DNA from: CAVQBP01 sp963723205
GTDB taxonomy: Bacteria > Bacteroidota > Ignavibacteria > Ignavibacteriales > Ignavibacteriaceae
Direction of reading: 5' to 3'
NCBI GenBank assembly: GCA_963723205.1
Contig: CAVRQC010000035.1
Coordinates: 62,001-126,000 of the forward strand
DNA length: 64,000 nucleotides
Shown here: in pieces, positions 28,511 to 37,882 of the stretch
Layout of the letters: each line of letters begins with the position of its first letter
How positions within the stretch are numbered: position 1 is the stretch's first letter
Notes under the pieces: model-generated
What the model saw: the letters and a program-made list of their open reading frames with translations, nothing else
Database searches by the model: none
What the model was told of the DNA's origin: nothing
Made by a program: the position numbers and the translations under genes

Positions 28511-29647
28511 ATGAAAAATCTTCTTTTCAAGTTTATCCTGTTATTGTTTTTGTTTATCCCCTTTAATACTTTGCTGGGGCAGGAACAAGAACCTGTAAAA
28601 TATTTCCAGATGGAACCGCTTGATGACAGCTTATTTGTAAAAATTCAGCAAGAGGTATTTATTGACCCACCTGATCCAAAAGCTGAAATAATTGTTGACC
28701 TGAGAGATCCTAACAATCAAACAATATCTATAGGCGGCACTTTATATCCTTTCCTGGCATTTACACCGCAAACGCGGGCAAGAATTGAAGTATATCCTTT
28801 TAAGATTAACCTGGAACATCAAATAAATTTTGGCAGTGTCTTTACCGAAGTCGCAAAAAATTTAAACCTGAGTAAAATTTTTTCTCCTCCAACCTTACAT
28901 CAAATTTCTTCCACACTTAGTTATATAAATCCTTTCTTTCAGCTGTTTGGAGGTGAACGACTTGGAATGCCGATTAAATCAGATATAGGTATTTCTTTTG
29001 GATTGGGAACTCCTTATTCGGGAACAGTTGAAACAAATTGGATTGAAGCCAATTTCCATCTTTTAGGTTTCAGAGTCGGAGCTTTTAGTTCGGCCGATGG
29101 AGTTACTGACCTGTTAAATGTGGGAACTAGGTATAATAATCTTTATGTCCCGGGTCTGGGTTTTCAAGTCGGGTATGTATTGCCTATTGGAAATTTTTTT
29201 GAAATAAGTTACCAGGGATTACTCAAAACACCAACAAATCTAACTATCCAATCTTATCTGTCAAAGGACACAAATAAATATATTCCTAAAATTATAACAC
29301 ATGATTATTTTAGCTGGGAATTAAGATATCCTATAAGTATTTTGGGAGCTACAAGAAGCAAATTTTATATTGCAAAATTTGTCGGTGAATTACATTTTGG
29401 CTTTACAGGAAGAGAAATCTCTCTTGGCGGAAGCACATTTGATTTTAGATTTGATGCAATGACACATAGCGATGTAAGACAACCTGAATACTTAATAGAA
29501 TTATTGATTCAAAGGATATTTGATAAATGGGCTTTCAGCGCTTTTGCAGTTGGACCTTCGGTTATGTGTTCTACAACCAAATCAGGGGGATTTGGTATAA
29601 TTACTTTATTTCTAAATGCGAGGATAAAATTAGGAACATCATTATAA
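28511..29647 (+). CDS. Secreted, probably outer-membrane protein, first of two tandem paralogues
   Basis: The 378-residue protein has a signal peptide (1-23, FIPFNTLLGQ). A conserved N-terminal segment, YFQMEPLDDSLFVKIQQEVF, then leads into IDPPDPKAEIIVDLRDPNNQ. The C-terminal two thirds show alternating hydrophobic residues and repeated aromatic strand ends, and the protein finishes LFLNARIKLGTSL, as expected of an outer-membrane beta-barrel. No family is recognised. It lies 18 bases after the GldM-like gene and 24 bases before its paralogue, so all four genes look co-transcribed. Confidence 0.72.
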   Translation: MKNLLFKFILLLFLFIPFNTLLGQEQEPVKYFQMEPLDDSLFVKIQQEVFIDPPDPKAEIIVDLRDPNNQTISIGGTLYPFLAFTPQTRARIEVYPFKINLEHQINFGSVFTEVAKNLNLSKIFSPPTLHQISSTLSYINPFFQLFGGERLGMPIKSDIGISFGLGTPYSGTVETNWIEANFHLLGFRVGAFSSADGVTDLLNVGTRYNNLYVPGLGFQVGYVLPIGNFFEISYQGLLKTPTNLTIQSYLSKDTNKYIPKIITHDYFSWELRYPISILGATRSKFYIAKFVGELHFGFTGREISLGGSTFDFRFDAMTHSDVRQPEYLIELLIQRIFDKWAFSAFAVGPSVMCSTTKSGGFGIITLFLNARIKLGTSL

Positions 29648-29671
29648 ATATTTTCACAATAGGATGACTGT

Positions 29672-30805
29672 ATGACAAGAAAAAAAATCTTTTTTGGCTT
29701 TCTTTTTCTTTTTGTTTGCCTTTCGGTTAATCATGTTTTAGCTCAACAGGAAGAGCCAATTTTATATTATCAAATGGAACCCCTGGATGATAGTCTTTTT
29801 ATTCATATTCAGCAGCAAGTCTTCATAGATCCTCCGGATCCAAAAGCAGAAATAATTGTTGATTTAAGAGATCCAAACAATCAAACAGTATCTATAAAAG
29901 GAACTCTTTATCCGTTCCTGGCATTCAAACCTGAAACAAGAGCTAAGATTCAGACATACCCATTCAAAATTAATCTTGAAGAAAATATTACATATACCAG
30001 TGTGTTTACAAGAATTATCGATAGATTAAATCTAGGTAAGGTTTTTGGACCTCCAACTTATTATCAAATCTCTCCAACCTTATCTTATATCAATCCCTTC
30101 TTTCAATTATTCGGAGGTGAGAGATTTGGTATACCTATCAAAAATGATTTGGGTATTTCTTTTGGTTTAGGAACTCCATATTCCGGTCCGCTGGAAACTA
30201 ATTTTTTGGATGCCCGTCTTCACATTCTTGGATTTTATGCCGGCGGTTTTACTCATAATGATGCTTTTACAAGCATCAAAACCGATAACAATTTAAATAA
30301 TCTTTATGCAACTTCCGGATTCGAAATTGGATATGTATTTCCTTTAGGTAATTTTTTTGAGGTTAGCTATCTTTCATCATCCGATAAACCTAGTGACAAG
30401 TTAATTGCACAGTATATGAAAAACGATACTGTCAGCAAAAAAGTTAATTTTATTCAGGGTTCTTACTTCAACTGGGAACTCCGTTATCCTTTTAGCTTCC
30501 TGGGTTCAACAAGAGGAAAATTTTATTTTGCCAAATACCTGGATGAACTTCATATTGGATATACCGGAAGAGAATTATCTATGGCTGGAAGTACATTTGA
30601 TTTCAGGTTTGATGCATTATTTAATAGTAAAATCCGAAACCCACAGTATGTTTTTGATGTTTTAATTCAGAAGATTGCCGAATCATGGGGATTCAGTGCC
30701 TTTGCAATGGGCCCTGCAGTAGTATTAAGTAAAACAGATAAGGGTTCTTTTGGGATTACATCAATATTTGTAAATATAAGGATAAAAGTTGGTACTTCTT
30801 TGTAA
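29672..30805 (+). CDS. Secreted, probably outer-membrane protein, second tandem paralogue
   Basis: The 377-residue protein has a signal peptide (1-24, VNHVLAQ) and is collinear with the preceding product over its whole length. The N-terminal segments YYQMEPLDDSLFIHIQQQVF and PPDPKAEIIVDLRDPNNQTV are almost identical to the partner, as are SYINPFFQLFGGER, SFGLGTPYSG and the end IRIKVGTSL. The middle, around residues 195-245, is the most divergent and contains the loops most likely to be exposed. This is a tandem duplication with retained function of both copies, perhaps as a heteromer. It ends one base before the convergent pgl stop. Confidence 0.72.
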   Translation: MTRKKIFFGFLFLFVCLSVNHVLAQQEEPILYYQMEPLDDSLFIHIQQQVFIDPPDPKAEIIVDLRDPNNQTVSIKGTLYPFLAFKPETRAKIQTYPFKINLEENITYTSVFTRIIDRLNLGKVFGPPTYYQISPTLSYINPFFQLFGGERFGIPIKNDLGISFGLGTPYSGPLETNFLDARLHILGFYAGGFTHNDAFTSIKTDNNLNNLYATSGFEIGYVFPLGNFFEVSYLSSSDKPSDKLIAQYMKNDTVSKKVNFIQGSYFNWELRYPFSFLGSTRGKFYFAKYLDELHIGYTGRELSMAGSTFDFRFDALFNSKIRNPQYVFDVLIQKIAESWGFSAFAMGPAVVLSKTDKGSFGITSIFVNIRIKVGTSL

Positions 30806-30806
30806 G

Positions 30807-31556
30807 CTATAAATACACTGCAGCATTTTCATCTATCCACCACTCAGAACTTCCTTGGATATTCTGAATAAACGATGCCGGATATTTATTACTGTCCGGC
30901 GTTTCTTTTATAATTTCGGAAAGAGTTTCAGCTTTTTTATCTCCTGTAACCAGAAAGTATATCTTTTCACTGTTACAAATTACATCCCTGGTTAATGAAA
31001 TTCTTTTCTGAATATTTTCACCCTGACTTGTAGATATTGTTTTTTCTGCAACTCCGCAAATGTTTTGTGAAACTGCTTTTAATTCTTTTCCCGGAAATAA
31101 TGAAGCAGTATGACCATCTTCTCCCATTCCCAGTATAATGCAATCAAATCTCGGCAGATCATTTTTAATTGGAATCCAATTTTTTAATTCAATGGAATAT
31201 CTTGATGCTTCTTCTTCCGGTTTAGCTTCACCTTTTAACCTATGGATATTTTTTTCAGGTATTTGAATTTTATCAAGTAAAAAATTTTTAGTCATACCAT
31301 AATTACTTTCAATATCTTCCGGGGGAACACATCTTTCATCACCCCAGAATAAATGAACATTATCCCATTTTATCTCTTCAGAAAAAGGAGTACTTGCCAG
31401 AATCCTAAATAATACCTTAGGCGTACTTCCACCTGAAAGTGATAAAAAATATTTCTCATTCAACTCTGATTTTTTTTCAATTTCTTCTTTTAATTTTCTA
31501 GCTAATTCTATTGAAAGATCCTCAGCAGTTTTGAATTTTTTAATTCTTCTTTCCAT
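30807..31556 (-). CDS. pgl: 6-phosphogluconolactonase
   Basis: The 249-residue protein belongs to the DevB/NagB-like 6-phosphogluconolactonases. Signatures are FLSLSGGSTPKVLF, VHLFWGDERCVPPEDIESNYGM, and DCIILGMGEDGHTASLFPG with the Asp/His of the active site. It hydrolyses 6-phosphogluconolactone in the oxidative pentose phosphate pathway in the cytosol. No glucose-6-phosphate dehydrogenase or 6-phosphogluconate dehydrogenase gene is next to it here. Confidence 0.95.
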   Translation of the reverse strand: MERRIKKFKTAEDLSIELARKLKEEIEKKSELNEKYFLSLSGGSTPKVLFRILASTPFSEEIKWDNVHLFWGDERCVPPEDIESNYGMTKNFLLDKIQIPEKNIHRLKGEAKPEEEASRYSIELKNWIPIKNDLPRFDCIILGMGEDGHTASLFPGKELKAVSQNICGVAEKTISTSQGENIQKRISLTRDVICNSEKIYFLVTGDKKAETLSEIIKETPDSNKYPASFIQNIQGSSEWWIDENAAVYL

Positions 31557-31669
31557 TCCTTTAAATTTTTATGTTTGAATACCGCTTAGACCAGACGGCA
31601 TTATTTAATATATAAATTATTTAACTTTACATATCAATAATAATTATTCCATATACAATAAAAATTGAT

Positions 31670-32431
31670 ATGAAACAATCATTAATTTTGTGGACGGGAG
31701 CTTTTGTAATCACTTTTCTTTTCGGATTTACAAACAGGTTAATTTCGCCTGAATATCCAGTAACCGGTTCGTTCGGGATAAATATGAAGAAAGTAATATA
31801 TCAATTCGAAAAAGTGCACAGGGGAAATGATAATTACAAAATAGTAGTAGGATCCGAGGTTGATAGTTTAAATGGGAGTATTTTGTGGCGGATAAAAAAC
31901 AGCAATTCAGGATGGAATGTTGCACCAATGGAGTTTTCAGGTAATACCCTCACAGGAGAAATTCCCCATCAGTTGCCCTCAACATTGGTTGAATACAGAG
32001 TAAAAATCTGGAAAGACGGTAAAAAATTTTATATTCCACTAAATGGTAAAATTACAATGAAATATTTAAGTAACGTCCCGTCTTCTATTATGGGATTTTA
32101 CTTCTTTACTTTATATTTGGCTCTATTTTTTAGTGTAAGAACCGGTTTAGATTATTTTAATGAAAAACAAAAAATTAAAAAGTTATCTCTTTTTACTATA
32201 ATGATATGGATTGCTAATGTAATTGTTTTTAACCCGGTCAAACGCACTTATGAACTTAGTACAAGAATTGGCAGCACTATTCTCCCTATAACAGATTTAT
32301 TTGATATACGGCATTTAGATCTTCTTATAATATGGATCTTAGGAATAATCCTGATATTCAATTTGAAGAATTACAAATTATGGGCAGCAATAATTTCAGG
32401 AGCAACACTTATAGCATTTTTATTTGTATAG
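31670..32431 (+). CDS. Membrane protein of unknown function with N-terminal extracytoplasmic domain
   Basis: The 253-residue protein begins with a hydrophobic signal-anchor (about 4-22), followed by a soluble beta-rich part of about 110 residues (WRIKNSNSGWNVAPMEF, LVEYRVKIWKDGKKFYIPL). Four hydrophobic helices follow (about 143-163, 176-192, 220-234, 238-252). I do not recognise it. It is divergent from pgl, and its last 12 bases overlap the end of the convergent phosphatase gene, so the two ends must be transcribed through one another. Confidence 0.65.
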   Translation: MKQSLILWTGAFVITFLFGFTNRLISPEYPVTGSFGINMKKVIYQFEKVHRGNDNYKIVVGSEVDSLNGSILWRIKNSNSGWNVAPMEFSGNTLTGEIPHQLPSTLVEYRVKIWKDGKKFYIPLNGKITMKYLSNVPSSIMGFYFFTLYLALFFSVRTGLDYFNEKQKIKKLSLFTIMIWIANVIVFNPVKRTYELSTRIGSTILPITDLFDIRHLDLLIIWILGIILIFNLKNYKLWAAIISGATLIAFLFV

Positions 32432-33202
32432 AAAATCAGGATAATTTAAAATTTTAACCACTTCATCATGTATATTTTTTGAAGTTGCAATTATACTGTT
32501 ACCTGCAGCAGGATCGCCGCCATGATAATCCGTAATTTTTCCCCCGGCACCATTTATAATAGGTATTAAAGCTGCAGAATCCCAGAGGTTCATAATAGGA
32601 TCAAGCTTTATATCGGCAAAACCGGTAGCAACCAGGTAGTATCCATAACAATCACCCCAGCCTCTAACATATCTTACTTTTTTAACAAGCTGGTGAAATT
32701 TATTTATATCCTGGTATTTTTCAATATTCGGGTAATCAGTTATTAATAAAACTGCATTTGACAAGCTTTCACAATTTCTTACCCAGACTTTTTCCCCGTT
32801 TAGTTCTGTTGAGTTATTATCACCGATTAAAAATTCATCAAGAACCGGGTGATTTATAACTCCTAAAACCGGCTTACCATTCTTAAATAAACCGATTAAA
32901 GTTCCGAATGATATTGCCCCACAAATAAAACTAACTGTCCCGTCAATCGGATCCAGAATCCATTGATATTCGGCTTTTTCATTGTACGATGCAAATTCTT
33001 CTCCAACAATCCCGTGATCCGGAAACTTCTTCATAATTTCTTCCCGCATCAGCTCTTCCGCTTTTTTATCTGCAATAGTTACAGGAGAAGCATCTTTTTT
33101 AGAGTCGATTGAAATTTTCGTTCTAAAATAACTTCTGATAATATTCCCGCTTAAATCAGATAAATGTTTTGCAAATGATTTTAATTCATTAATATTTTCC
33201 AT
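32420..33202 (-). CDS. Inositol-monophosphatase-family phosphatase, histidinol-phosphatase (HisN) type
   Basis: The 260-residue protein has the metal-binding signatures of the lithium-sensitive phosphatase family: GIVGEEFASY, WILDPIDGTVSFICG and, near the end, LWDSAALIPIINGAGGKITD. The spacing and the phrase VNHPVLDEF resemble HisN-type histidinol-phosphatases, which dephosphorylate histidinol phosphate, but inositol-1-phosphate or PAP phosphatase activity cannot be excluded. It is not in a his operon here. Confidence 0.85.
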   Translation of the reverse strand: MENINELKSFAKHLSDLSGNIIRSYFRTKISIDSKKDASPVTIADKKAEELMREEIMKKFPDHGIVGEEFASYNEKAEYQWILDPIDGTVSFICGAISFGTLIGLFKNGKPVLGVINHPVLDEFLIGDNNSTELNGEKVWVRNCESLSNAVLLITDYPNIEKYQDINKFHQLVKKVRYVRGWGDCYGYYLVATGFADIKLDPIMNLWDSAALIPIINGAGGKITDYHGGDPAAGNSIIATSKNIHDEVVKILNYPDFLYK

Positions 33203-33507
33203 TTGAAATTACAGTTAGTGATAAAATTGAAAATAAATTTACTTTTATATGTAAAAATTAACAAATTTCAAAAACTTTAACTAAAATTATTCTAGAAATC
33301 ATTTGTTTTGGTCAAATAAAAATGAATTGTTGGAATCTAAACACGTCTGTGTTACGGTACCAAGAAGAATGAATCCTGGGAAAAAATTCTTAAAGATAAT
33401 TAATTAACATAATTTATTTCGGTATCAAATCTATTATACAGAATGATAAGAAGATATTTGATAAATACCCGTTTTCTTTTGACAATTTTGCAGATGGGCT
33501 AAAAAAT
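33203..33507. other. 305-bp AT-rich intergenic region, no gene seen
   Basis: This stretch lies between two minus-strand genes. It has no open frame longer than about 25 codons, no tRNA pattern and no stem with U-tract. It should contain the promoter of the phosphatase gene and the 3' end of the sugar-activation operon. Confidence 0.5.
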
Positions 33508-36500
33508 TCAATCCCATTTACAAATAGAATCAATATATGCGGCTGAGCCATCACGCAGCCATCCATCCAGTTGAGCCGGTTCCTTTAACTGCTGCCCTCT
33601 GAATCGCGGAACAGCCAAATACTGGCAGCTTACATTAGGAAGAGCAGTCATATCTCCCCACAATTTTTCGAATTGAACAACAGGATAAATATCTTCCTGC
33701 CCTTTCCCCCATCTTTTTTTAACATCTTTTATAGTTATATATGTCGGCATTTTTACAGCAAAATTCCGGACGGATTCCAATACTAATTTCTCATTTTTTA
33801 AATCATCTCTGCTTAGTGAAAATAATTCGAGAAGTTTATCAATATTGATCCACGACGTAAGAGTATTATAAAAAGTCAAATCAAATTCAATCTCTTCTTT
33901 CGGCAATGCAAGCCCTTCAACCAAACGTAAATTACCATTAACTTTAGCAAGTCCACCACCTCTATCATCCATACGTTTAGTAATGACTTCCATAGTTAAA
34001 GTTTTATTGTTTAGTATATGATAACCCAATATATATGGATCCAAATTCGCACCGAGAGTATCTATATTATGCGACATCAAATATTTTAAACCTGGATTGT
34101 CGCTTATCATTTTATATAAAGTACCGTTTATAAACATATTAGGTATTTCGTACCAATGACCGACAGGATGCAAACACTGATGCGGCAGATTATCAGTATA
34201 ATCAGAACCCTGACTCATATTTTCAACCCACTTTAGCAACGCTCCGCGCAAACTTTCAAGAACTTTTTGTGCCTGTTCATCAAGCAATTGCTGCGGCAAT
34301 TCTTCCCAAAGATAGCGTAAATCTCTTTTCATAGGGATCATTCTCAATCCTATAAATCTTCCCTGGGATACATAAATGCTGCCGCTATAATTATAATTGT
34401 TACTTATTTTTAATTTATTTTCAATCGGATTATGTGTTAAATAACTTGTAGTAAATACATGTTGAATTTTTTCCCCATATAATCTGCTCGTTTTATTACT
34501 CTTGGCAAGATGAATTTCAATAAAGCTTTTATGTCCTCCATTCAACTTGCTAAATGGATTTAACGCCTTAACTACACCTGCACCTTTTGTCCATCTGCTT
34601 CCAATACCGCCTGCATATGATACAACTGCAATCTCACCATTTTTTAATGCAGATAATCCGGCTTTTTTATATTTCTCATTTGATATAGCAGAAATCTCTG
34701 TCACATCATTTTCACTTACATCTGTAATTTGAGTACTAACGGGAAGTTTATTCTGTGCTAATCCAATTCTTCCGCTTTTTAGATCAGCTCTAATCTGCTC
34801 ATGCTGAATTGAATCAAAGCCATATTTTTTTAATAAATTAGGTAAATTTTCTTTTGTTTCACTAACTGATAATTTTTGAGGTAAGATTATATCAAATAAG
34901 GAATTAAGTAAGCCGGAATAATTTTTATCGGTACGCGCAATATTACTTAGTTCTTCAAGCTCAGTTCTTTGTACTGCTGATAATTCATGACTTTCTTTTT
35001 TAATCAGTCCGGGTGTAATAATGGAATAGTAACCGCCCGGCATAATTGCTTTTTCATTTTCCAATAATTCTGCAAAAGAACCTTTTTCATTTATTTCGAA
35101 ATCGTAAACGACAGGATCCATTGCAAACGGGACAGAATCTTTTAGTTCGTTCTTTAATTCGGACATCATTTCCCGGATATCAGACTGTGCTTTTTTCTTA
35201 TACTTAGGATTAAAAATAAATCCCATACCACCACCTGACATACCTCCCATCATCCAGAAGCCCCAGAAATTGGCCCCATATTTATCTTCAACTTTTTTTA
35301 TTAAAGATTCTGTAAAGAGATTTGTTGCCCAGGGAATAATTGTCTGAATGGGTCCGAAGAAATTCTTTTGGGTTAACTTACCGATCGATTGTACATTTCC
35401 TTTTTTAAGACTATCCAGGATTGAATCAAATATATTTATTGCCTCTTTTCTTCCTTTCCATTCCGCTTTCGATCTCAACAAATATTTTTCCGTAACCATT
35501 TCCAGGATAGGGCCAACATCCTGAGCCATACCACCGTGAACCATGATCAGGCTATTCTGAAGAAGTTTTCTTGTATCTTTAGAAACATCTTTATAATCCA
35601 GCACTTTGTGTTTAGGTAACAAACATCCTTTACTTATACCAAATTCAGGATTACCTTCAACTGCTTTCACACCTTCGATTTGTTTCATACCAGGCCAAAC
35701 TCCGCCGCTATCCTGCCATCCCCCCCCTGAACCGGCAAGCCATTCTCCAAGAATAGCTCTTGCAGCCACAATCCTTCTATCAACTTCTTCTAATCCACCC
35801 GTTAAATTTTTAATTTGACCGGTAGCCCGCATACAAATTGAGATTAATGATGCAAGCAAATTTGTGGAAACAGCTAAACGTGAACCTTTAGGAATGTTAT
35901 TTACCTTGCTGACAATTTCAATACCGTATCCTGGTTTTATTAATTTTGATAATAGCTGAGATAAAGGCTGATCAGCTCCTTCCATTCCGGGAGGAATAAT
36001 ACCGGAGGCAATAACTGCAGCTTTTAATAAACCTAAATAATCCTTTGCAAAATCGAAGACTTCATCAATAGAATTGATGTCAGCAGAAACACCTAAATCA
36101 ACACTAGTAAGCCGCAGCAAAGGTTTATCAATAATTCTAAAATAAGTTTCTACTGGAGGTTTAGGTTTGTTATTCTCTCCATCTATCAAAACAGATAAAT
36201 TAACCGAAACGTTGAGTACGCGAGCACCTTGCGGAAAATCCATCCCCAGAAAGAATATATCGCTCCAGCCGCTATGAGATAAATCCATACGGACCGGAGT
36301 CTGTTCATGTAAAACCGGAAATAAACTATTTGCAGAAACATTTGTATATAATTCTTTTTTTATCCTTAAAGGATGATCGTCAGGATGCCCTATCCTAAAC
36401 ATCCAGTTATTTCCATTGATAGATCTTACACTTCTTCTAACCTGGTCAGCTAAAGTCTGGAATCCTAAACTCTGATAAGTTTTTGCAAGTGCACTTGAAA

Positions 36501-36831
36501 TACCATCATTTAAACCGCTTTCTTTCATTTTACTACGAAATACATCAATTGCTTCAATGTACCTTCTGTTTAGAAAATGATCATACCCATCGAATGGTAT
36601 CAAACCCTTTGCATTAATTCCTTTTTCAGGTAAATGAAACCTGTATATAGCATAAAGGAAAAAAAGAGCTCTTACACGTTCATATAAATTACTGTTGTTT
36701 CTCCAGAAGCTTTCCAGAGCTTCGCATTCTTTTAACAGTACATTTAAAGATAATTCTTTGCAAAAATCATCAAGTGAAGTGTTTCTAATTCTATTATTTG
36801 AGGAAGTAATTAAATCTGTTAGATTGCTCAT
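33508..36831 (-). CDS. Bifunctional GHMP sugar kinase / UDP-sugar pyrophosphorylase fusion
   Basis: The 1107-residue protein has two catalytic parts. The N-terminal kinase carries GHMP motif 1-like PVRMDLSHSGWSDIFF (179-194), the phosphate loop PKGSRLAVSTNLLASL (314-329), GSGGGWQDSGGVWPG (367-381, very like fucokinase and hexose kinases of the FKP type) and the C-terminal glycine motif MMGGMSGGGMGFIF (527-540). The C-terminal pyrophosphorylase carries SYAGGIGSRWTKGAGVVKAL (738-757), HPVGHWYEI (888-896) and HNIDTLGANLDP (921-932), all UDPGP-family hallmarks. It would phosphorylate a free sugar at C1 and activate it with UTP. In Bacteroides FKP the order is reversed (pyrophosphorylase first) and the product is GDP-fucose. 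The actual sugar is unknown. The start codon is 11 bases after the upstream gene. Confidence 0.82.
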   Translation of the reverse strand: MSNLTDLITSSNNRIRNTSLDDFCKELSLNVLLKECEALESFWRNNSNLYERVRALFFLYAIYRFHLPEKGINAKGLIPFDGYDHFLNRRYIEAIDVFRSKMKESGLNDGISSALAKTYQSLGFQTLADQVRRSVRSINGNNWMFRIGHPDDHPLRIKKELYTNVSANSLFPVLHEQTPVRMDLSHSGWSDIFFLGMDFPQGARVLNVSVNLSVLIDGENNKPKPPVETYFRIIDKPLLRLTSVDLGVSADINSIDEVFDFAKDYLGLLKAAVIASGIIPPGMEGADQPLSQLLSKLIKPGYGIEIVSKVNNIPKGSRLAVSTNLLASLISICMRATGQIKNLTGGLEEVDRRIVAARAILGEWLAGSGGGWQDSGGVWPGMKQIEGVKAVEGNPEFGISKGCLLPKHKVLDYKDVSKDTRKLLQNSLIMVHGGMAQDVGPILEMVTEKYLLRSKAEWKGRKEAINIFDSILDSLKKGNVQSIGKLTQKNFFGPIQTIIPWATNLFTESLIKKVEDKYGANFWGFWMMGGMSGGGMGFIFNPKYKKKAQSDIREMMSELKNELKDSVPFAMDPVVYDFEINEKGSFAELLENEKAIMPGGYYSIITPGLIKKESHELSAVQRTELEELSNIARTDKNYSGLLNSLFDIILPQKLSVSETKENLPNLLKKYGFDSIQHEQIRADLKSGRIGLAQNKLPVSTQITDVSENDVTEISAISNEKYKKAGLSALKNGEIAVVSYAGGIGSRWTKGAGVVKALNPFSKLNGGHKSFIEIHLAKSNKTSRLYGEKIQHVFTTSYLTHNPIENKLKISNNYNYSGSIYVSQGRFIGLRMIPMKRDLRYLWEELPQQLLDEQAQKVLESLRGALLKWVENMSQGSDYTDNLPHQCLHPVGHWYEIPNMFINGTLYKMISDNPGLKYLMSHNIDTLGANLDPYILGYHILNNKTLTMEVITKRMDDRGGGLAKVNGNLRLVEGLALPKEEIEFDLTFYNTLTSWINIDKLLELFSLSRDDLKNEKLVLESVRNFAVKMPTYITIKDVKKRWGKGQEDIYPVVQFEKLWGDMTALPNVSCQYLAVPRFRGQQLKEPAQLDGWLRDGSAAYIDSICKWD

Positions 36832-36842
36832 TGGATGATATT

Positions 36843-37712
36843 TTAATCGACTTGTTTATTGTAATAGCTTAATTCTTTTTGTCCAATTAACTCAAGCATT
36901 TTTGTAAGAACGAAGTCCCTATCCTTACCATTTAAAGCCAGAGCAATTTGAGCAGTAAACAAACCATACTTTGAGCCTATATCATACCTCATTCCCGGAT
37001 GCTCAAAAGCTAAATATTGTTCTTTTTTTGACAATTCATTTAAGGCAGTGGATAGAGTTATTCTTTTTGGATCTTTGCTTTTTTTCCACTCAAATCCCAG
37101 GATATCAAAAACAGATGGAGTTAAAACATGAATACCAAAAAAACATAAATAATGGCTCGAACGTAACCCGGGAACAATCAAGCTTTGTTCTGCTTCCGTA
37201 GGTGTAGGTTTTTCTACTACTTTATCAACTTTGTACAAGTTCTTTTTTCCATGAACCCTTTTGCCTCCGATAGTTCCATAAAAAGGCAGCTGTGTTTCCG
37301 AAGTTGATTGCACTGCAGATATGGTACATGCTTCCTTTTCCGCAATCTTTACGAGTTTTTCGGAACAACCTTCCGGCTGTAAACTTACGTTCAGATGATC
37401 ACCTACGAGATGCAGTATTGATGAATTTTCAGAAAAATCTTTTGCACAATAAATAGCATGGCCATAACCAAGCGGTTCAGACTGATAAATAAAACTTATT
37501 CTACTGTTATTATCCTTTACTACTTCTTTATACCTGTGTTCATCTTCCGGATTAATAACAATACCAATCTCTTCAACACCGGCTACAAAAGTCTCTTCAA
37601 TTAATATTTCCAAAACAGATTTTTCTATTCCATCCCTGTCTACCAGTGTTTGAAGGGGGAGATTCCTTTGCTTTTTACCTGCAGCAGTTATAACAGCTTT
37701 TCTAGTTTTCAT
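36843..37712 (-). CDS. GalU-like nucleotidyltransferase with a divergent nucleotide-binding loop
   Basis: The 289-residue protein has the overall course of UTP-glucose-1-phosphate uridylyltransferase: N-terminal VITAAGKKQRNLPLQTL, ILHLVGDHLNVSL in the metal/substrate loop, KVDKVVEKPTPTEAE and a C-terminal HPGMRYDIGSKYGLF. However, the canonical G-x-G-T-R and following lysine of the loop appear as GKKQRNLPLQTLVDRDG, so key phosphate-binding residues are changed. It may be a weak enzyme, a specialised one, or a regulatory partner. It sits directly upstream of the kinase/pyrophosphorylase fusion on the same strand with an 11-base gap, so the two are one operon for NDP-sugar supply. Confidence 0.8.
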   Translation of the reverse strand: MKTRKAVITAAGKKQRNLPLQTLVDRDGIEKSVLEILIEETFVAGVEEIGIVINPEDEHRYKEVVKDNNSRISFIYQSEPLGYGHAIYCAKDFSENSSILHLVGDHLNVSLQPEGCSEKLVKIAEKEACTISAVQSTSETQLPFYGTIGGKRVHGKKNLYKVDKVVEKPTPTEAEQSLIVPGLRSSHYLCFFGIHVLTPSVFDILGFEWKKSKDPKRITLSTALNELSKKEQYLAFEHPGMRYDIGSKYGLFTAQIALALNGKDRDFVLTKMLELIGQKELSYYNKQVD

Positions 37713-37882
37713 TTGATATCTAGCATAATTAATAAAAATTTTAACTCCCCTAAAATAAGTATTTGAAGATTATAAATTCTAGAATAAGAAAAAATAGTTA
37801 ATTATAGGGTGAGATGTAAATAGGTTAATTTTTCTATTTTATTAAAGTTCTATTTCAATTCCAACAAAGAGATAGTTATATC

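Noticed and set aside
33359..33409. Short frame with protein-like end (KKNESWEKILKDN) in the intergenic region
   Set aside because: It is closed by a stop within about 20 codons upstream, has no start codon and matches no domain I know. It could be a gene remnant but there is too little to call.
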